Assembly: GCA_045533555.1 (NCBI GenBank)
Contig: JAZSHZ010000134.1
Span: forward strand, 1-23,461
DNA from: SIG480 sp045533555
GTDB taxonomy: Bacteria > Bacillota > Clostridia > Oscillospirales > JAAYXM01
Length of the DNA stretch: 23,461 bases
Reading direction: 5' to 3'
This document shows positions 14,332 through 23,461 of this stretch, in pieces. Under the pieces are notes generated by a model. The model did not search any database. It saw only the letters and a list, made by a program, of their open reading frames with translations, and was not told the origin of the DNA. Within the stretch, counting starts at the first letter, position 1, and every line of letters begins with the position of its first letter. A program made the position numbers and the translations under genes.

Positions 14332-17300
14332 TTACTTTGTGTAGTCGAGGATTCTCTTTAAGAGAACTGCAACCTCTGCACGTGTTGTGTAGTCGGTCGG
14401 GTCAACAAGACCGTTCTTACCGTTGATGAGCTTTGCATTGACAAGGGCAGATACTGCTTCTTTTGCATAGTCTGCGACTTTGTCAAAATCGCTTGCTTGC
14501 GGGACGTCGAGGACGCCGTCCCCTACATTGAGTTTGTTCATTCCCGTAAGTGCTCTATAAACGATTACCATCATATCCTGACGAGTGATGTTGTTGCGCG
14601 GTGCAAACTTATTCTCGCCGATACCGTTGACAAGACACGTGTTTCTTGCTACCGCAAGCTCTTTTGCAAAATAGTCGGAAGAGGTAACATCAGAGAAGTT
14701 CTCTGTGTTATCGGATGAAAGCTTAAACGCTCTTACAAGAAGAATTGCAAAGTCTGCTCTTGTTATATTAGCTGCAGGCGAGAATGTGTTCTCACTTGTA
14801 CCCTTGATTATTCCGTCATTTGCAAGAGAGTTGATTGCATCTTCTGCCCAAGGATATGCACCGAGGTCGATGAAACGTGCAGTTTCTTCAGGTGTTTCGG
14901 TTGACGGCTTTTCGGGTTCTGTTGTTGTTCCCGGTGTTGTGCCTGTGCCGGAGCCTGCGCCATCACTGCCGCCACCTGCACCGCTGCCGGTTGTCTGACC
15001 GAATACTTCGACTGTAAAGTGAACGGTTGTTTCAAGAGTTCCGTCCGATGCGGTTATTGCAACATGGTTTTCACCTACCTGAGAAGTAGTGGGCTTCCAG
15101 GTGAGCTTTCCGGTATCCGAATCGAGCGTCATACCTCTCGGAAGGCTCGTTCCGATAAGTGTCAGTTCCTTTCCGACATTGCTTTTTACGGAAATCGGAA
15201 TCGTTATCACGCTGCCTGCGTTTACGGTTAGGTCACTGATTTCATCAAAGACGGGTGAGCTGTCATAGACATCCGAAAGAGGAATGCGAAGCGATTGTCC
15301 CTCCTGAATATTATAGATATATCCGAGCTCGAAGTTATCCGAATCAACGTATTTGCGGATAAGGGACACATCTCCGAGGGAAAGCTCAATATTTCCTCCG
15401 ACGTTCCTTGCCGATTCTATTTTGTAAGCACCGTTTTGTACGCCGTCATTTTCGACATAGACGTATTTTCCCGAAAGAGCTTCCGCATCTGCCGTTCGCC
15501 CGGCATCGGGCGTGAAGGTGATATAATTTTCCGTGGAAAGCTCCTTGGTGAAGCTATGAACCTTGCCCGTATATGCCGACGTCTTCTCAATTTCGGGGCT
15601 TCCGATAAGCTCAAGTGTTTTTCCGTCGTTCAAATAGCTGTAAACTATCTTTTCTTCGCCCTCGATGGTTTCGAGAGACATAACGCCCGCAAAACCGCTG
15701 AATTTGATTTTATTGTCAACTACATAGCTTGCACCTGCGTTTGTGGAGTAAATGACATAATCCACACGTCCGTTTTTAAGAGTTACCTTAACTGCACCGT
15801 AAGAATCATTCATTCCCGGTTTGTCGTTTTCATCGCGAACCATAGGGACACGTTCGATGCTTCCGATATACTCCTTGCCGCTTATATATGGCTCGAATAC
15901 CGTCGTGAAGGTGGTATCAAGGCTTGTTCCGCGGTTTCGGACCAAGAGATATGCAAGCTCACCGATGTTTTTGTTGTTTGCCGTCTGCGGCGGAAGTGCC
16001 GAGGCAAAGGAAACCTCACTTAAGGGTGCTTCGTTTACCATTGTAAGGCGAAGTCTTATATCCTTTTTATTGGGAAGAACTTTGTTGAAGTCCTTCACCT
16101 TGAACTCAACGGAGAAGTCCTTTTCCACGGTATTGAATGTCCTTACATTGCGAAGCCAGGTATAACCTCTCGGATACTGGCCGTTGAATACGCCGCCCGG
16201 GTCCGCACCGTATTTTACGTCTGCACCTGCATACGTGCCGTAAAGATTGCCGTCGTCGTCTTCATACATCGGAGTTTCTTCCATATCGGAAAGTCCTGAT
16301 ATTGCGGAAAGCTCATCCGACTGACTGTGGAAGCTGTAAAGATGGTCGCGGCCGCCCTTTATATGGAAGAAGTCAACACCGTAGGAAATTTCATCTTCAA
16401 CATCGACCATAATAACGGAACGTCTGTAATCATCAAGGTGGCTGTAAGCATCGGAGCTTACGTCCATAATCCTTACTCTGCCGGAGTCATCAAAGTGGTA
16501 AGGTGTTCCTGAAACGGATGTAACCTCCTGCTCCTTTTCGTCAACCATAACCGTGTTGTGGGAAAGCGTTGTTCTTATCCATTCATAACGGTTGGGATCC
16601 CAGCCTGTCTGTTCGGGATATCCGAGGTCGGGAGCAATATTAAGTCCGAATGCATCCGCGAAGAGATTGAGGGAATCTATATGTCCGTGGCCACCGCTTG
16701 CACCGAAATAGATTGCAAAGTCGCGGCTTGTGTTGTTCGATGTGTCCGCACTTGCGGAATTATGAACCGCGCCTGCGCGAAGTGCTGCAAAGCCAAAGCC
16801 CGTCATAATATCGCTTCCGAGATAAAATTCTCCATCCTCGGAAACTATTTTCTCAACTTCCTTTTCAAGGCTTTCGGGATTCTTGTCAAGGATTGTATAG
16901 TGAAGTCCTTCCGCAGTGTTGCCGTTGAGATAATACATTGCACGCGCGAGCATTCTGTCCTTCGTGTGCTTAAATCCGACGACAGCGTCATCAATGTTGT
17001 TGTGGCTTATCTTGATTCCGCTGCTTGCTGTTGACATTGCATCGCCTATCTGCGCACAGTAGTAATTACCCAGCGTTGCGCGGAGGTGTGCGGTGAACAT
17101 CTTCGTGAATTTCGGGTTGTTGAAGATATTAACCGCCGTATATCCTTTATATTGAGCAAGCATATCCGCAAACTCAATACTGTTGGTCAGCCAGCCGCCG
17201 TTATAGTGGGTTGAATTTTCATTACCCATACCGTCGCGGTCAACGTCCTCGATATAGGTTCTCATAACCTCGAGGCCTTCCATAAGCTCGTCTCTCTCGG

Positions 17301-20300
17301 GACCCGTTGAGAAGGGCTCACCCGATTTCATCATCCAGTCGAGCATTTCCGCACTTTCGGGCATCTTGTTGAGAGCTACTGCCGCCGCCGTGAGCGTTGC
17401 CTGATGAGAGCCAAAGTTGGAGCTGAGCATACCGCGCTTCATATGGTCATAAATTTCGAGAAGAATATTTTCTTCAACGTGCTTGCGAAGCGCACCCGGG
17501 CTGTCCTTGAGATTTATCGGGATAAGATTTCCGTTTTCATCCCGCTTCCAGTTGCCGAGCTCATCGGTTTCATATCTCGGCGCTTTTTCCGAGAGATATT
17601 TTACAACATATGCATCGTTATAGGCAGGCAGAAATGCATCTGCACCTTTTGCGGACAGCTTTGCTATGTAGTTTGACCAGATGATATCGCAGGTGTCGCC
17701 GCGATAGCCGTCGTTTCTGAAGGCGTGCCATCTGTACCAATACATATCGGGGTAAACATCCGCGACTCTGTCAAGTATAATTGCGCCCGCTCTGCCATAT
17801 TTGATATCGCCCGTATAGACAAAGGCATCAATAAGGTTATAAAGTGCCGTCTTGACAATACCGGGACTTACTCCGTTGCCGTACCAGACTCCTTCGTGGA
17901 GATAATATGCAATATACATATGAAGAACGGGGCCTGTGCTTCCGCTGTCGCTGTACCACGCATAGCCGTCCTTATTGAAATATTTTGCATCATAGCCCTT
18001 TTCATTGGGGTCTGAAACATAGGGTTGGCGGTAGCCCATACTGTCATCGACGCCCCAGCGGGAATCCATATTGGTATACAGTTCATTCGTCAGGTATCCG
18101 CCCTCGACGCCATAGCCGTAATATTCATACCACTCGTCGTTTCTGGGATCCTTCTGTATCCATTCCTCACTGTCGTTCTTCGGAGCATTCTCCGCAGGCG
18201 GAGTATGACCACATTCTTTTCCCGCCTTTACATCCTCACAGACGAAAAGCTCATGGTGCTTCTGGAGCGCAATCTCATAATTCCAATGTGCCTTATCATC
18301 CGAAAGACCGAGCTCATAGAAGGAGCCGAAGTCATTGCTTGGGAATAATCTCTTGCATTCGGGGCACTTCACCTTCCACGGATGCGCAAGGGGATTTGCA
18401 ACAAAGCCCTGATTTGCGTGATCTGCGCTTAAATCATCTTCGCAATAGCGGCATATTTTCTTTCCCGGATCATAATGCTGACCGATATAATAGAATCTCG
18501 GAATGCCCTCGGGCGCTATTGCATTATAAATATCATCAAGTCTGTCAACATATACATCCGCTTTTGTTGCCGCGTTTTTCGCAGTGGATTTTGCCCACGC
18601 ATATTTGCGCGCATTTTCTATTGCGTTTTCGCGTTCTTCCGTTGTGTAGATTGTGGGCTCCAGAGTGCTGTCCCAAACGACGGTTATCGCTATGGGGGAG
18701 ATTTCAATATCCGAAATATTCTCCTTATAGAAAGGATCGACCGAGGGCTTGATTATAACCTCGCCGACACGCTTTGCCGTTAAGGTTCCGTCCGCCGAAA
18801 TTTCGGCAAGGTCTTCCCCGCTTATTATTTCATACGTGATATATTCGGACGGAATTTCAACCCATCTTCCGCTCTGCATTGCAACGGAAAGCTTTATCCT
18901 CGTTGATGCATATGCATATACGGTTTCCGCCGCATCGGCGACAATTCCGAGGTTCGTGTCAACTCCCGAGCTATCGGTGACCGTGATTTCAAGCTCTGCC
19001 GAAACAGTTGCCGTGCCGTGGGTGACGGTCGCGGTAATTTTCGCCTTACCTTCGTTTATGCCGCTTATGACGCCATCTTCCGAAACCGTTGCAACGCTCT
19101 TGTTATCGGATGCATAGGAAACAGACATTTCATCGGCAATAAACTCCATTTCGCTTCCGTCGCCGCGGAAAAGCTTCTTTGAAAGAGCGAGAGTCTCGCC
19201 TGCTTCAACCTGCGCCGCACCGTTTTCGGCGGAAAGCTCAAGCCTGCTCAATGCGCTCTTGTTTTTAAAGTTTATGTTCTTTATATAGAGACAGTCTCCG
19301 GGTTGATTTGCCGCTGTCGATTTACCGTCGCAAAGCTTGAAAACGACAATATATTCGCCCGCGTTTGCAATCTCACCTGTTGCACCTTCCGCACTTTTCG
19401 TCGTTTTGATGCCCGCAGAGGACTGATCGGCATCATAGAAATCAATGCCGCCAAGATAATATTCATTTTCCTTTATCAAAAGGCTTTCAAGATTTGCTTC
19501 GTTTTCGCGGCTGTATGGCACTGCATAAATTTCGGTATTTGCCGCTCTGTATCTCGAAACGCCTTCAACTTCAATGTCATATTTTCCCGGAGTCGAGAAA
19601 TATGTCTTGAATGCGAGGTATCGCGGCTCAACCTTCGTTTTCCAGACTATCGCCGCGTGGTCATAGGTGGAAAGCTTTATCTGACTGTATCCGCTTTCGG
19701 GATTTGCAATACTGTGAAATGTCCAGTTACGGTCCGCACTGTATCGCTCATATTCATTGAGATATGTAACGTTATCGGGATAAGAAACTCTGGGGAAGGA
19801 AATGGAGAAGCTTGCAGGATAGGGAGTTGTTATGGGGCTTACCGGTATTGTTATCTCTCCTGTTGTGCAGCGCTTGCCGCGGGCGAGGACAACACCGCGG
19901 AGCGTGACGCTTCCCGCACCTATGGCTTCAAGGGATTTCCCGTCAGCAAGAAGAGCGACAACCTCGCCCTCGGGCTCCTCATTCACTATCTCGATGCTTT
20001 CAATACCGCCACTTGAAAGAACCTTGCGGTTATTCTGCTCAATGCGGCTGACAAGCTCAACAGGTCTTCCGACAACTGCTGAGGATGAGCTGTAGATATA
20101 TGCATTCTTTATTGCGAAGTCTTCTGATACCGAAATCTTCGTTTCCTTGACATACGAAATCCCGCTTATGAGAATAAGGGTTTCAACCGTTGCTTTGCCT
20201 TCGGAGAGCGCTTTGAAGGTCACGCCGTCGTCCATAAGCTCAAGTATATCCTCCGAGCCCTCTTTGACACTGTGCTCAATATATGTATCGCTTAAATCAA

Positions 20301-22098
20301 ACACACCGCCGGCAGCGTTCTTTGCCGTAACACCCGTTATGCTCATAGTTTCACCGATGCCGATTTCCGAATCGGTAATATCAATCTCTGCCGAGGCAAT
20401 ATCTCCCGAGCCGACGAAGTTTATAGTATGGAGATATACATAATAGCGAAGCGGATTTATTTCGCTGTAGTTTGACTTGACTATCATAAGATAATCTGTA
20501 TAGCCCTTTGAGTAGTCAAGGCTTTCATCGGCAACAAAGTAGCCCATCATACTCTGCATCTTCGGCCCTGCGGCATTTGGATCGGCCTCATATGTATCTG
20601 CCGATGCCGCAAAGTTCTCCTCTGATGCATAAGTATCAATATTATCGTAAATATTTTGGAAATCCATAACCTCCGCATCATAGGGAAGCATATAAATCTC
20701 CGCCGTTCCGCCGTTTGAATAGCAATAGCAGCCGATGTCTATCGCATATTTTCCGGGCTTCGGCACCTGTACCTTGAAGGCACACCATTCGCCGACCTTT
20801 CCCATTGAAAGGTCAAGGTATTTTCCGTCATGGGGGAAGAACGCACCGCTTCCGTTCTTTCTCGTTACGTTTGCGGAAACCATCGCCCAGGGACGGACGG
20901 GACCGTATTCGGAGAAAAGGAACTTATCCTCAAAGTTCTCCGCATTCATTTCATCCGCAACAAAGGTGAGCGATGTCTGCGTATCGGAATAGCCGCTTAA
21001 GAAGAAATACATCTTCTGCTCGGCACCCGAATATGAATTATCCGAGGAAACCGTAACTGTTATATCCTTATATGCAACGTCTCCGTCCATTTCGCCCGTT
21101 ACGCGGAGAGTTGCCGAGCCGTCATCTCTTCCGTAGATAAAGCCGTCCTTGCCCGAAAGAAGCGCACCTTCTCCGTTATCAATGATTTCATAGGTGACAT
21201 CACCCTTGCCTTCAAGGACATTTCCGTTGCTCTTCCAGATGATTTCATCTTCAAAGCTCAGTTTCTCACCGACGGAAATGCTCTGATTTCCGACTTCGAT
21301 ATCCGTGAGGGGAGGAAGCGGTTCTTCGCGGACAAGCTCGATGCTCTCAACATGGAGGTATCTTGTATCCGAGCCGCAATCACCCTCCGTCATATTTATG
21401 AAGAGGTAGTATGTGCCTGCTTTGATATACACCTTATCCGCCGTATATGAATCAAAATCCTTGGTGTTTGAGGTTGAATTTGCATCATATGTATCGACAG
21501 AGCCGAGCTTTGTTATGGTGACATAGGGCGTTGTTCCCTGAAGCATCGGCTTGATTATCTGGTTGACGGCATAGCTGTAGTTCGTTATGTCCCAGCCGCT
21601 TCTGCCGTCAAACTCTGCCTTGTCAACGAGGTAGACGTTGAGAACGCCGTTTCTGTTGTATTTGTAATAGTTGAATCTCGGTTTATACCAGTCGTCCTTA
21701 TCGACTTTGATTTCAAGAACGGTTGTGTTGAGTCCCGAGGATGCCGCACCGCTGTATATGGAAAATCCGGTTTTCAGGACATCAATCGTTGCATGGTTGA
21801 AATAACCCACATAAGTACTTGTGGACGGTGGGTTGTTGTAGGTCTTCGTTCCGCCGCGGTAAATCCACTCACCGGTTGAGACCTCACGGTTGAGCATAGA
21901 TGCGTCTGTCACGCATTTTGCACTCCAGCTTGCAGATCCCAGCTCATCTGTGAACTGCTCGTTATCAAATGCAGCTCTTGTGAAGTTATATTCCGTGCTT
22001 ATCTCCTTTACACCTGCCGCAGAAACCTCTGACGGCAGCATCGGAAGTATTCCGATGATAAGCGAAAGGGAAAGGATAAGTGATAATAATCTTTTCAT
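14332..22098 (-). CDS. Giant S-layer-anchored heparinase II/III-like polysaccharide lyase (complete, 2588 aa)
   Basis: Starts at ATG 22098 behind AGAGGAGA. A signal peptide (1-27) precedes three beta-sandwich binding-type modules (about 29-257, 355-567, 758-948) separated by Big_2-like Ig modules. The heparinase II/III-like region covers about 1148-2080. It has a CX2C-X25-CX2C probable zinc site (C1216, C1219, C1245, C1248), SSNFGSHQ, candidate catalytic Tyr1632 in THYNGGW, the family signature GGHGHIDSLNL (His1804, His1806, Asp1808) and SHNTVMVD with His1847. A He_PIG-like domain (about 2278-2367), a Gly/Ser/Thr/Pro linker and three SLH repeats (about 2408-2588) end the protein. It should be bound to the secondary cell-wall polymer by SLH and cut a uronic-acid-containing glycan at the surface; the substrate is unknown. 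Unlike its paralogue at 1-7839 it keeps the conserved Asp of HGHxD. It follows the partial secreted-module gene by 73 bp and is probably in its operon. Confidence 0.92.
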   Translation of the reverse strand: MKRLLSLILSLSLIIGILPMLPSEVSAAGVKEISTEYNFTRAAFDNEQFTDELGSASWSAKCVTDASMLNREVSTGEWIYRGGTKTYNNPPSTSTYVGYFNHATIDVLKTGFSIYSGAASSGLNTTVLEIKVDKDDWYKPRFNYYKYNRNGVLNVYLVDKAEFDGRSGWDITNYSYAVNQIIKPMLQGTTPYVTITKLGSVDTYDANSTSNTKDFDSYTADKVYIKAGTYYLFINMTEGDCGSDTRYLHVESIELVREEPLPPLTDIEVGNQSISVGEKLSFEDEIIWKSNGNVLEGKGDVTYEIIDNGEGALLSGKDGFIYGRDDGSATLRVTGEMDGDVAYKDITVTVSSDNSYSGAEQKMYFFLSGYSDTQTSLTFVADEMNAENFEDKFLFSEYGPVRPWAMVSANVTRKNGSGAFFPHDGKYLDLSMGKVGEWCAFKVQVPKPGKYAIDIGCYCYSNGGTAEIYMLPYDAEVMDFQNIYDNIDTYASEENFAASADTYEADPNAAGPKMQSMMGYFVADESLDYSKGYTDYLMIVKSNYSEINPLRYYVYLHTINFVGSGDIASAEIDITDSEIGIGETMSITGVTAKNAAGGVFDLSDTYIEHSVKEGSEDILELMDDGVTFKALSEGKATVETLILISGISYVKETKISVSEDFAIKNAYIYSSSSAVVGRPVELVSRIEQNNRKVLSSGGIESIEIVNEEPEGEVVALLADGKSLEAIGAGSVTLRGVVLARGKRCTTGEITIPVSPITTPYPASFSISFPRVSYPDNVTYLNEYERYSADRNWTFHSIANPESGYSQIKLSTYDHAAIVWKTKVEPRYLAFKTYFSTPGKYDIEVEGVSRYRAANTEIYAVPYSRENEANLESLLIKENEYYLGGIDFYDADQSSAGIKTTKSAEGATGEIANAGEYIVVFKLCDGKSTAANQPGDCLYIKNINFKNKSALSRLELSAENGAAQVEAGETLALSKKLFRGDGSEMEFIADEMSVSYASDNKSVATVSEDGVISGINEGKAKITATVTHGTATVSAELEITVTDSSGVDTNLGIVADAAETVYAYASTRIKLSVAMQSGRWVEIPSEYITYEIISGEDLAEISADGTLTAKRVGEVIIKPSVDPFYKENISDIEISPIAITVVWDSTLEPTIYTTEERENAIENARKYAWAKSTAKNAATKADVYVDRLDDIYNAIAPEGIPRFYYIGQHYDPGKKICRYCEDDLSADHANQGFVANPLAHPWKVKCPECKRLFPSNDFGSFYELGLSDDKAHWNYEIALQKHHELFVCEDVKAGKECGHTPPAENAPKNDSEEWIQKDPRNDEWYEYYGYGVEGGYLTNELYTNMDSRWGVDDSMGYRQPYVSDPNEKGYDAKYFNKDGYAWYSDSGSTGPVLHMYIAYYLHEGVWYGNGVSPGIVKTALYNLIDAFVYTGDIKYGRAGAIILDRVADVYPDMYWYRWHAFRNDGYRGDTCDIIWSNYIAKLSAKGADAFLPAYNDAYVVKYLSEKAPRYETDELGNWKRDENGNLIPINLKDSPGALRKHVEENILLEIYDHMKRGMLSSNFGSHQATLTAAAVALNKMPESAEMLDWMMKSGEPFSTGPERDELMEGLEVMRTYIEDVDRDGMGNENSTHYNGGWLTNSIEFADMLAQYKGYTAVNIFNNPKFTKMFTAHLRATLGNYYCAQIGDAMSTASSGIKISHNNIDDAVVGFKHTKDRMLARAMYYLNGNTAEGLHYTILDKNPESLEKEVEKIVSEDGEFYLGSDIMTGFGFAALRAGAVHNSASADTSNNTSRDFAIYFGASGGHGHIDSLNLFADAFGLNIAPDLGYPEQTGWDPNRYEWIRTTLSHNTVMVDEKEQEVTSVSGTPYHFDDSGRVRIMDVSSDAYSHLDDYRRSVIMVDVEDEISYGVDFFHIKGGRDHLYSFHSQSDELSAISGLSDMEETPMYEDDDGNLYGTYAGADVKYGADPGGVFNGQYPRGYTWLRNVRTFNTVEKDFSVEFKVKDFNKVLPNKKDIRLRLTMVNEAPLSEVSFASALPPQTANNKNIGELAYLLVRNRGTSLDTTFTTVFEPYISGKEYIGSIERVPMVRDENDKPGMNDSYGAVKVTLKNGRVDYVIYSTNAGASYVVDNKIKFSGFAGVMSLETIEGEEKIVYSYLNDGKTLELIGSPEIEKTSAYTGKVHSFTKELSTENYITFTPDAGRTADAEALSGKYVYVENDGVQNGAYKIESARNVGGNIELSLGDVSLIRKYVDSDNFELGYIYNIQEGQSLRIPLSDVYDSSPVFDEISDLTVNAGSVITIPISVKSNVGKELTLIGTSLPRGMTLDSDTGKLTWKPTTSQVGENHVAITASDGTLETTVHFTVEVFGQTTGSGAGGGSDGAGSGTGTTPGTTTEPEKPSTETPEETARFIDLGAYPWAEDAINSLANDGIIKGTSENTFSPAANITRADFAILLVRAFKLSSDNTENFSDVTSSDYFAKELAVARNTCLVNGIGENKFAPRNNITRQDMMVIVYRALTGMNKLNVGDGVLDVPQASDFDKVADYAKEAVSALVNAKLINGKNGLVDPTDYTTRAEVAVLLKRILDYTK

Positions 22099-22133
22099 AT
22101 ATTTCTCCTCTCACAGGGTTTGTATGCAACTTT

Positions 22134-22159
22134 GGGGCGACCTTATTTCAAGCCGCCCC
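22134..22159 (-). other. Small intergenic hairpin between the two right-cassette genes
   Basis: A 6-bp GC stem (22134-22139 with 22154-22159) with a 14-nt loop lies between the stop of the secreted-module gene and the lyase ribosome binding site. There is no U-tract after it, so it is more likely an mRNA-processing or stability element than a full terminator. Confidence 0.25.
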
Positions 22160-22171
22160 TCTTTGTTTTTA

Positions 22172-23461
22172 TCAGTCGCTGTAAACTACCTTATATGTGC
22201 CGTTGTCATTATAGATAAGGTATCCGCGTGCGACGGTCTCGCTGCCGTTCGGCTTTGCGGTAAACTGACCGTGATTCAGCTTTTTCTGCGATGTTGCCTT
22301 ATATTCACAGCTGTCAACCGTGATTTTTGCACTGTCGCCGAAGAGGATACCCACCTCAACGATTTCCTTGCCGCCTGCATCGTATTCAATCATCCTTGCA
22401 CTGCCCTTTGAAGCACTGTCAAGAACAACGAGAGGCTTCTCCGTTCCTTCCGAATCGGAGGTGATGGCAGAAACATTGTCCCATACATAGTAGGTATAGG
22501 ATGTGCCGTAGGCTACCTGAACACCGTCACGATACCATGCAACGGGGGTTTCGGAGGTGTTTTCAATCGCATCGTCGTAGGCACATTCTTTTCCGCTGAC
22601 GGTATATGTGCTTCCGTCGCTTCCGAATTCCGCAACTGCGCGCGTTATGCTCTCCGTGAGAACCGTTTCCGACGTAAGCTCCTCATCCTCGCCTATGAGC
22701 CAGCGGATAAACTTAAAGCCTGTAAGAGAAGGCTTTTCTTCGGGAAGTGTTACCTTTCCGTCCGTTACATTTGCTTCGCTTAAGTATTCGCCGTTGCCGT
22801 TGAAGAACTCAACTATCTTATCATCGCTTTCAGGGGTGTATATTGCGGTGAGATATGTGTTTGTTGCAAGAGTGAAGGTGTAGCTTGCATCGGAGGATAC
22901 CCAGTCGCCGCGCTCAGCACTTCCACGTACCCAGTGACGGAAGGTATAGCCGTCAATTTCGGGAGCATCCAATGTTACTTCATCGCCGCGGGTATAGCTT
23001 GTTCCCTTTACGATGATTTCATTGTCAACGTTATTTGAATATGCAAGGGTTATTGTCTTCTTTGCCGTGGGTGCAGATACCGTGATTTCAACGGTATCTG
23101 TAACAGGCTTTCCGTCAACCGTTGCAGTTGCGGTAATTTTTGCAGTTCCTTCGGAAACACCGATAACAACATTGTCAACTACCTTTGCAACAGAAGGTGC
23201 AGAGCTTTCGTATGTAACCTCTGTGCTTTCTGTGAGGTCAACATTCTCGCCCGATATTACGGTGCTCTGAAGTGTTGCGCTCTTTCCTGCTTCGATTGAT
23301 TCGAAGGAAACAGACATATCAACGGTTGCCTGACGTGAAAGCTTTATGCCCGAAACGTGAAGATACTTTGTGTCTGTTCCTGCACCGCCCACTGTGGAAT
23401 TAAGGAAGAGATAATACTTTCCTGCGTTGATATAGGTTGCTTCGGGATTTGTCCAGGAGCC
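22172..23461 (-). CDS. Secreted multi-module protein, C-terminal 429 residues (N-terminus beyond the window)
   Basis: The frame is open from the window edge at 23461 to TGA at 22172-22174. No start codon is visible, and an internal GTG at 23392 is not a credible start because it lies inside a module. In order there is the end of a beta-sandwich module (local residues 1-44, with KYLHVSGIKL), a Big_2 Ig-like module (about 45-131), two InlB/Flg_new-like segments (about 132-213 with GYTFRHW, and 214-280 with GFKFIRW), and a C-terminal block with EVGILFG, GQFTAKPNG and ARGYLIY. The C-terminal half matches the 789-aa protein at 7877-10246, while the opening module resembles the first module of the following lyase (RYLHVESIEL). 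No catalytic motif or anchor is seen. It is probably a binding partner co-transcribed with the lyase 73 bp downstream; the function is inferred. Confidence 0.85.
   Translation of the reverse strand, partial: GSWTNPEATYINAGKYYLFLNSTVGGAGTDTKYLHVSGIKLSRQATVDMSVSFESIEAGKSATLQSTVISGENVDLTESTEVTYESSAPSVAKVVDNVVIGVSEGTAKITATATVDGKPVTDTVEITVSAPTAKKTITLAYSNNVDNEIIVKGTSYTRGDEVTLDAPEIDGYTFRHWVRGSAERGDWVSSDASYTFTLATNTYLTAIYTPESDDKIVEFFNGNGEYLSEANVTDGKVTLPEEKPSLTGFKFIRWLIGEDEELTSETVLTESITRAVAEFGSDGSTYTVSGKECAYDDAIENTSETPVAWYRDGVQVAYGTSYTYYVWDNVSAITSDSEGTEKPLVVLDSASKGSARMIEYDAGGKEIVEVGILFGDSAKITVDSCEYKATSQKKLNHGQFTAKPNGSETVARGYLIYNDNGTYKVVYSD

Noticed and set aside
22134..22159. Full terminator separating the two right-cassette genes
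   Set aside because: The stem is only 6 bp and no U-tract follows on the minus strand, so read-through into the lyase gene is more likely.

Overview
The window looks like a polysaccharide-degradation locus from a low-to-mid GC Gram-positive bacterium, most likely an anaerobic gut- or rumen-type member of the Clostridia. The evidence is the S-layer homology (SLH) anchoring domains, the Gram-positive style signal peptides, strong AAGGAGG-type ribosome binding sites, and the bacterial Ig-like (Big_2) and InlB/Flg_new-type surface modules. No taxonomic marker gene is present, so this is inference.

Layout. Minus strand, 11524 to 1: an apparent three-gene operon. It encodes a cytoplasmic GH29 alpha-L-fucosidase, then a 789-aa secreted multi-module binding protein, then a giant secreted heparinase II/III-like protein (at least 2613 aa) that runs off the left edge inside its SLH region. 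The gaps are 39 and 37 bp and each gene has a good ribosome binding site. Plus strand, 11613 to 12449: a divergent AraC-family regulator whose promoter is almost completely interleaved with that of the fucosidase operon. Plus strand, 12690 to 13472: a noticeably AT-rich TIM-barrel sugar-phosphate isomerase/epimerase-like gene bracketed by hairpin terminators. 13473 to 14331: about 860 bp with no convincing gene but many short inverted repeats and a three-unit 10-bp tandem repeat. Minus strand, 23461 to 14332: a second copy of the two-gene arrangement, namely the C-terminal part of another secreted Big_2/InlB-like protein followed by a complete 2588-aa heparinase II/III-like, He_PIG, triple-SLH protein.

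How the parts may work together. In both cassettes an unanchored, signal-peptide-bearing module protein lies directly upstream of a giant S-layer-anchored lyase-like protein, and the two partners share the same N-terminal binding-type modules. In the left cassette these modules are still near-identical at DNA level in places. The likely picture is extracellular cleavage of a uronic-acid-containing, fucose-decorated glycan at the cell surface, then import of oligosaccharides (no transporter is visible here) and intracellular removal of fucose. The AraC protein would sense a product and control the left operon. The glycan itself cannot be read from the sequence.
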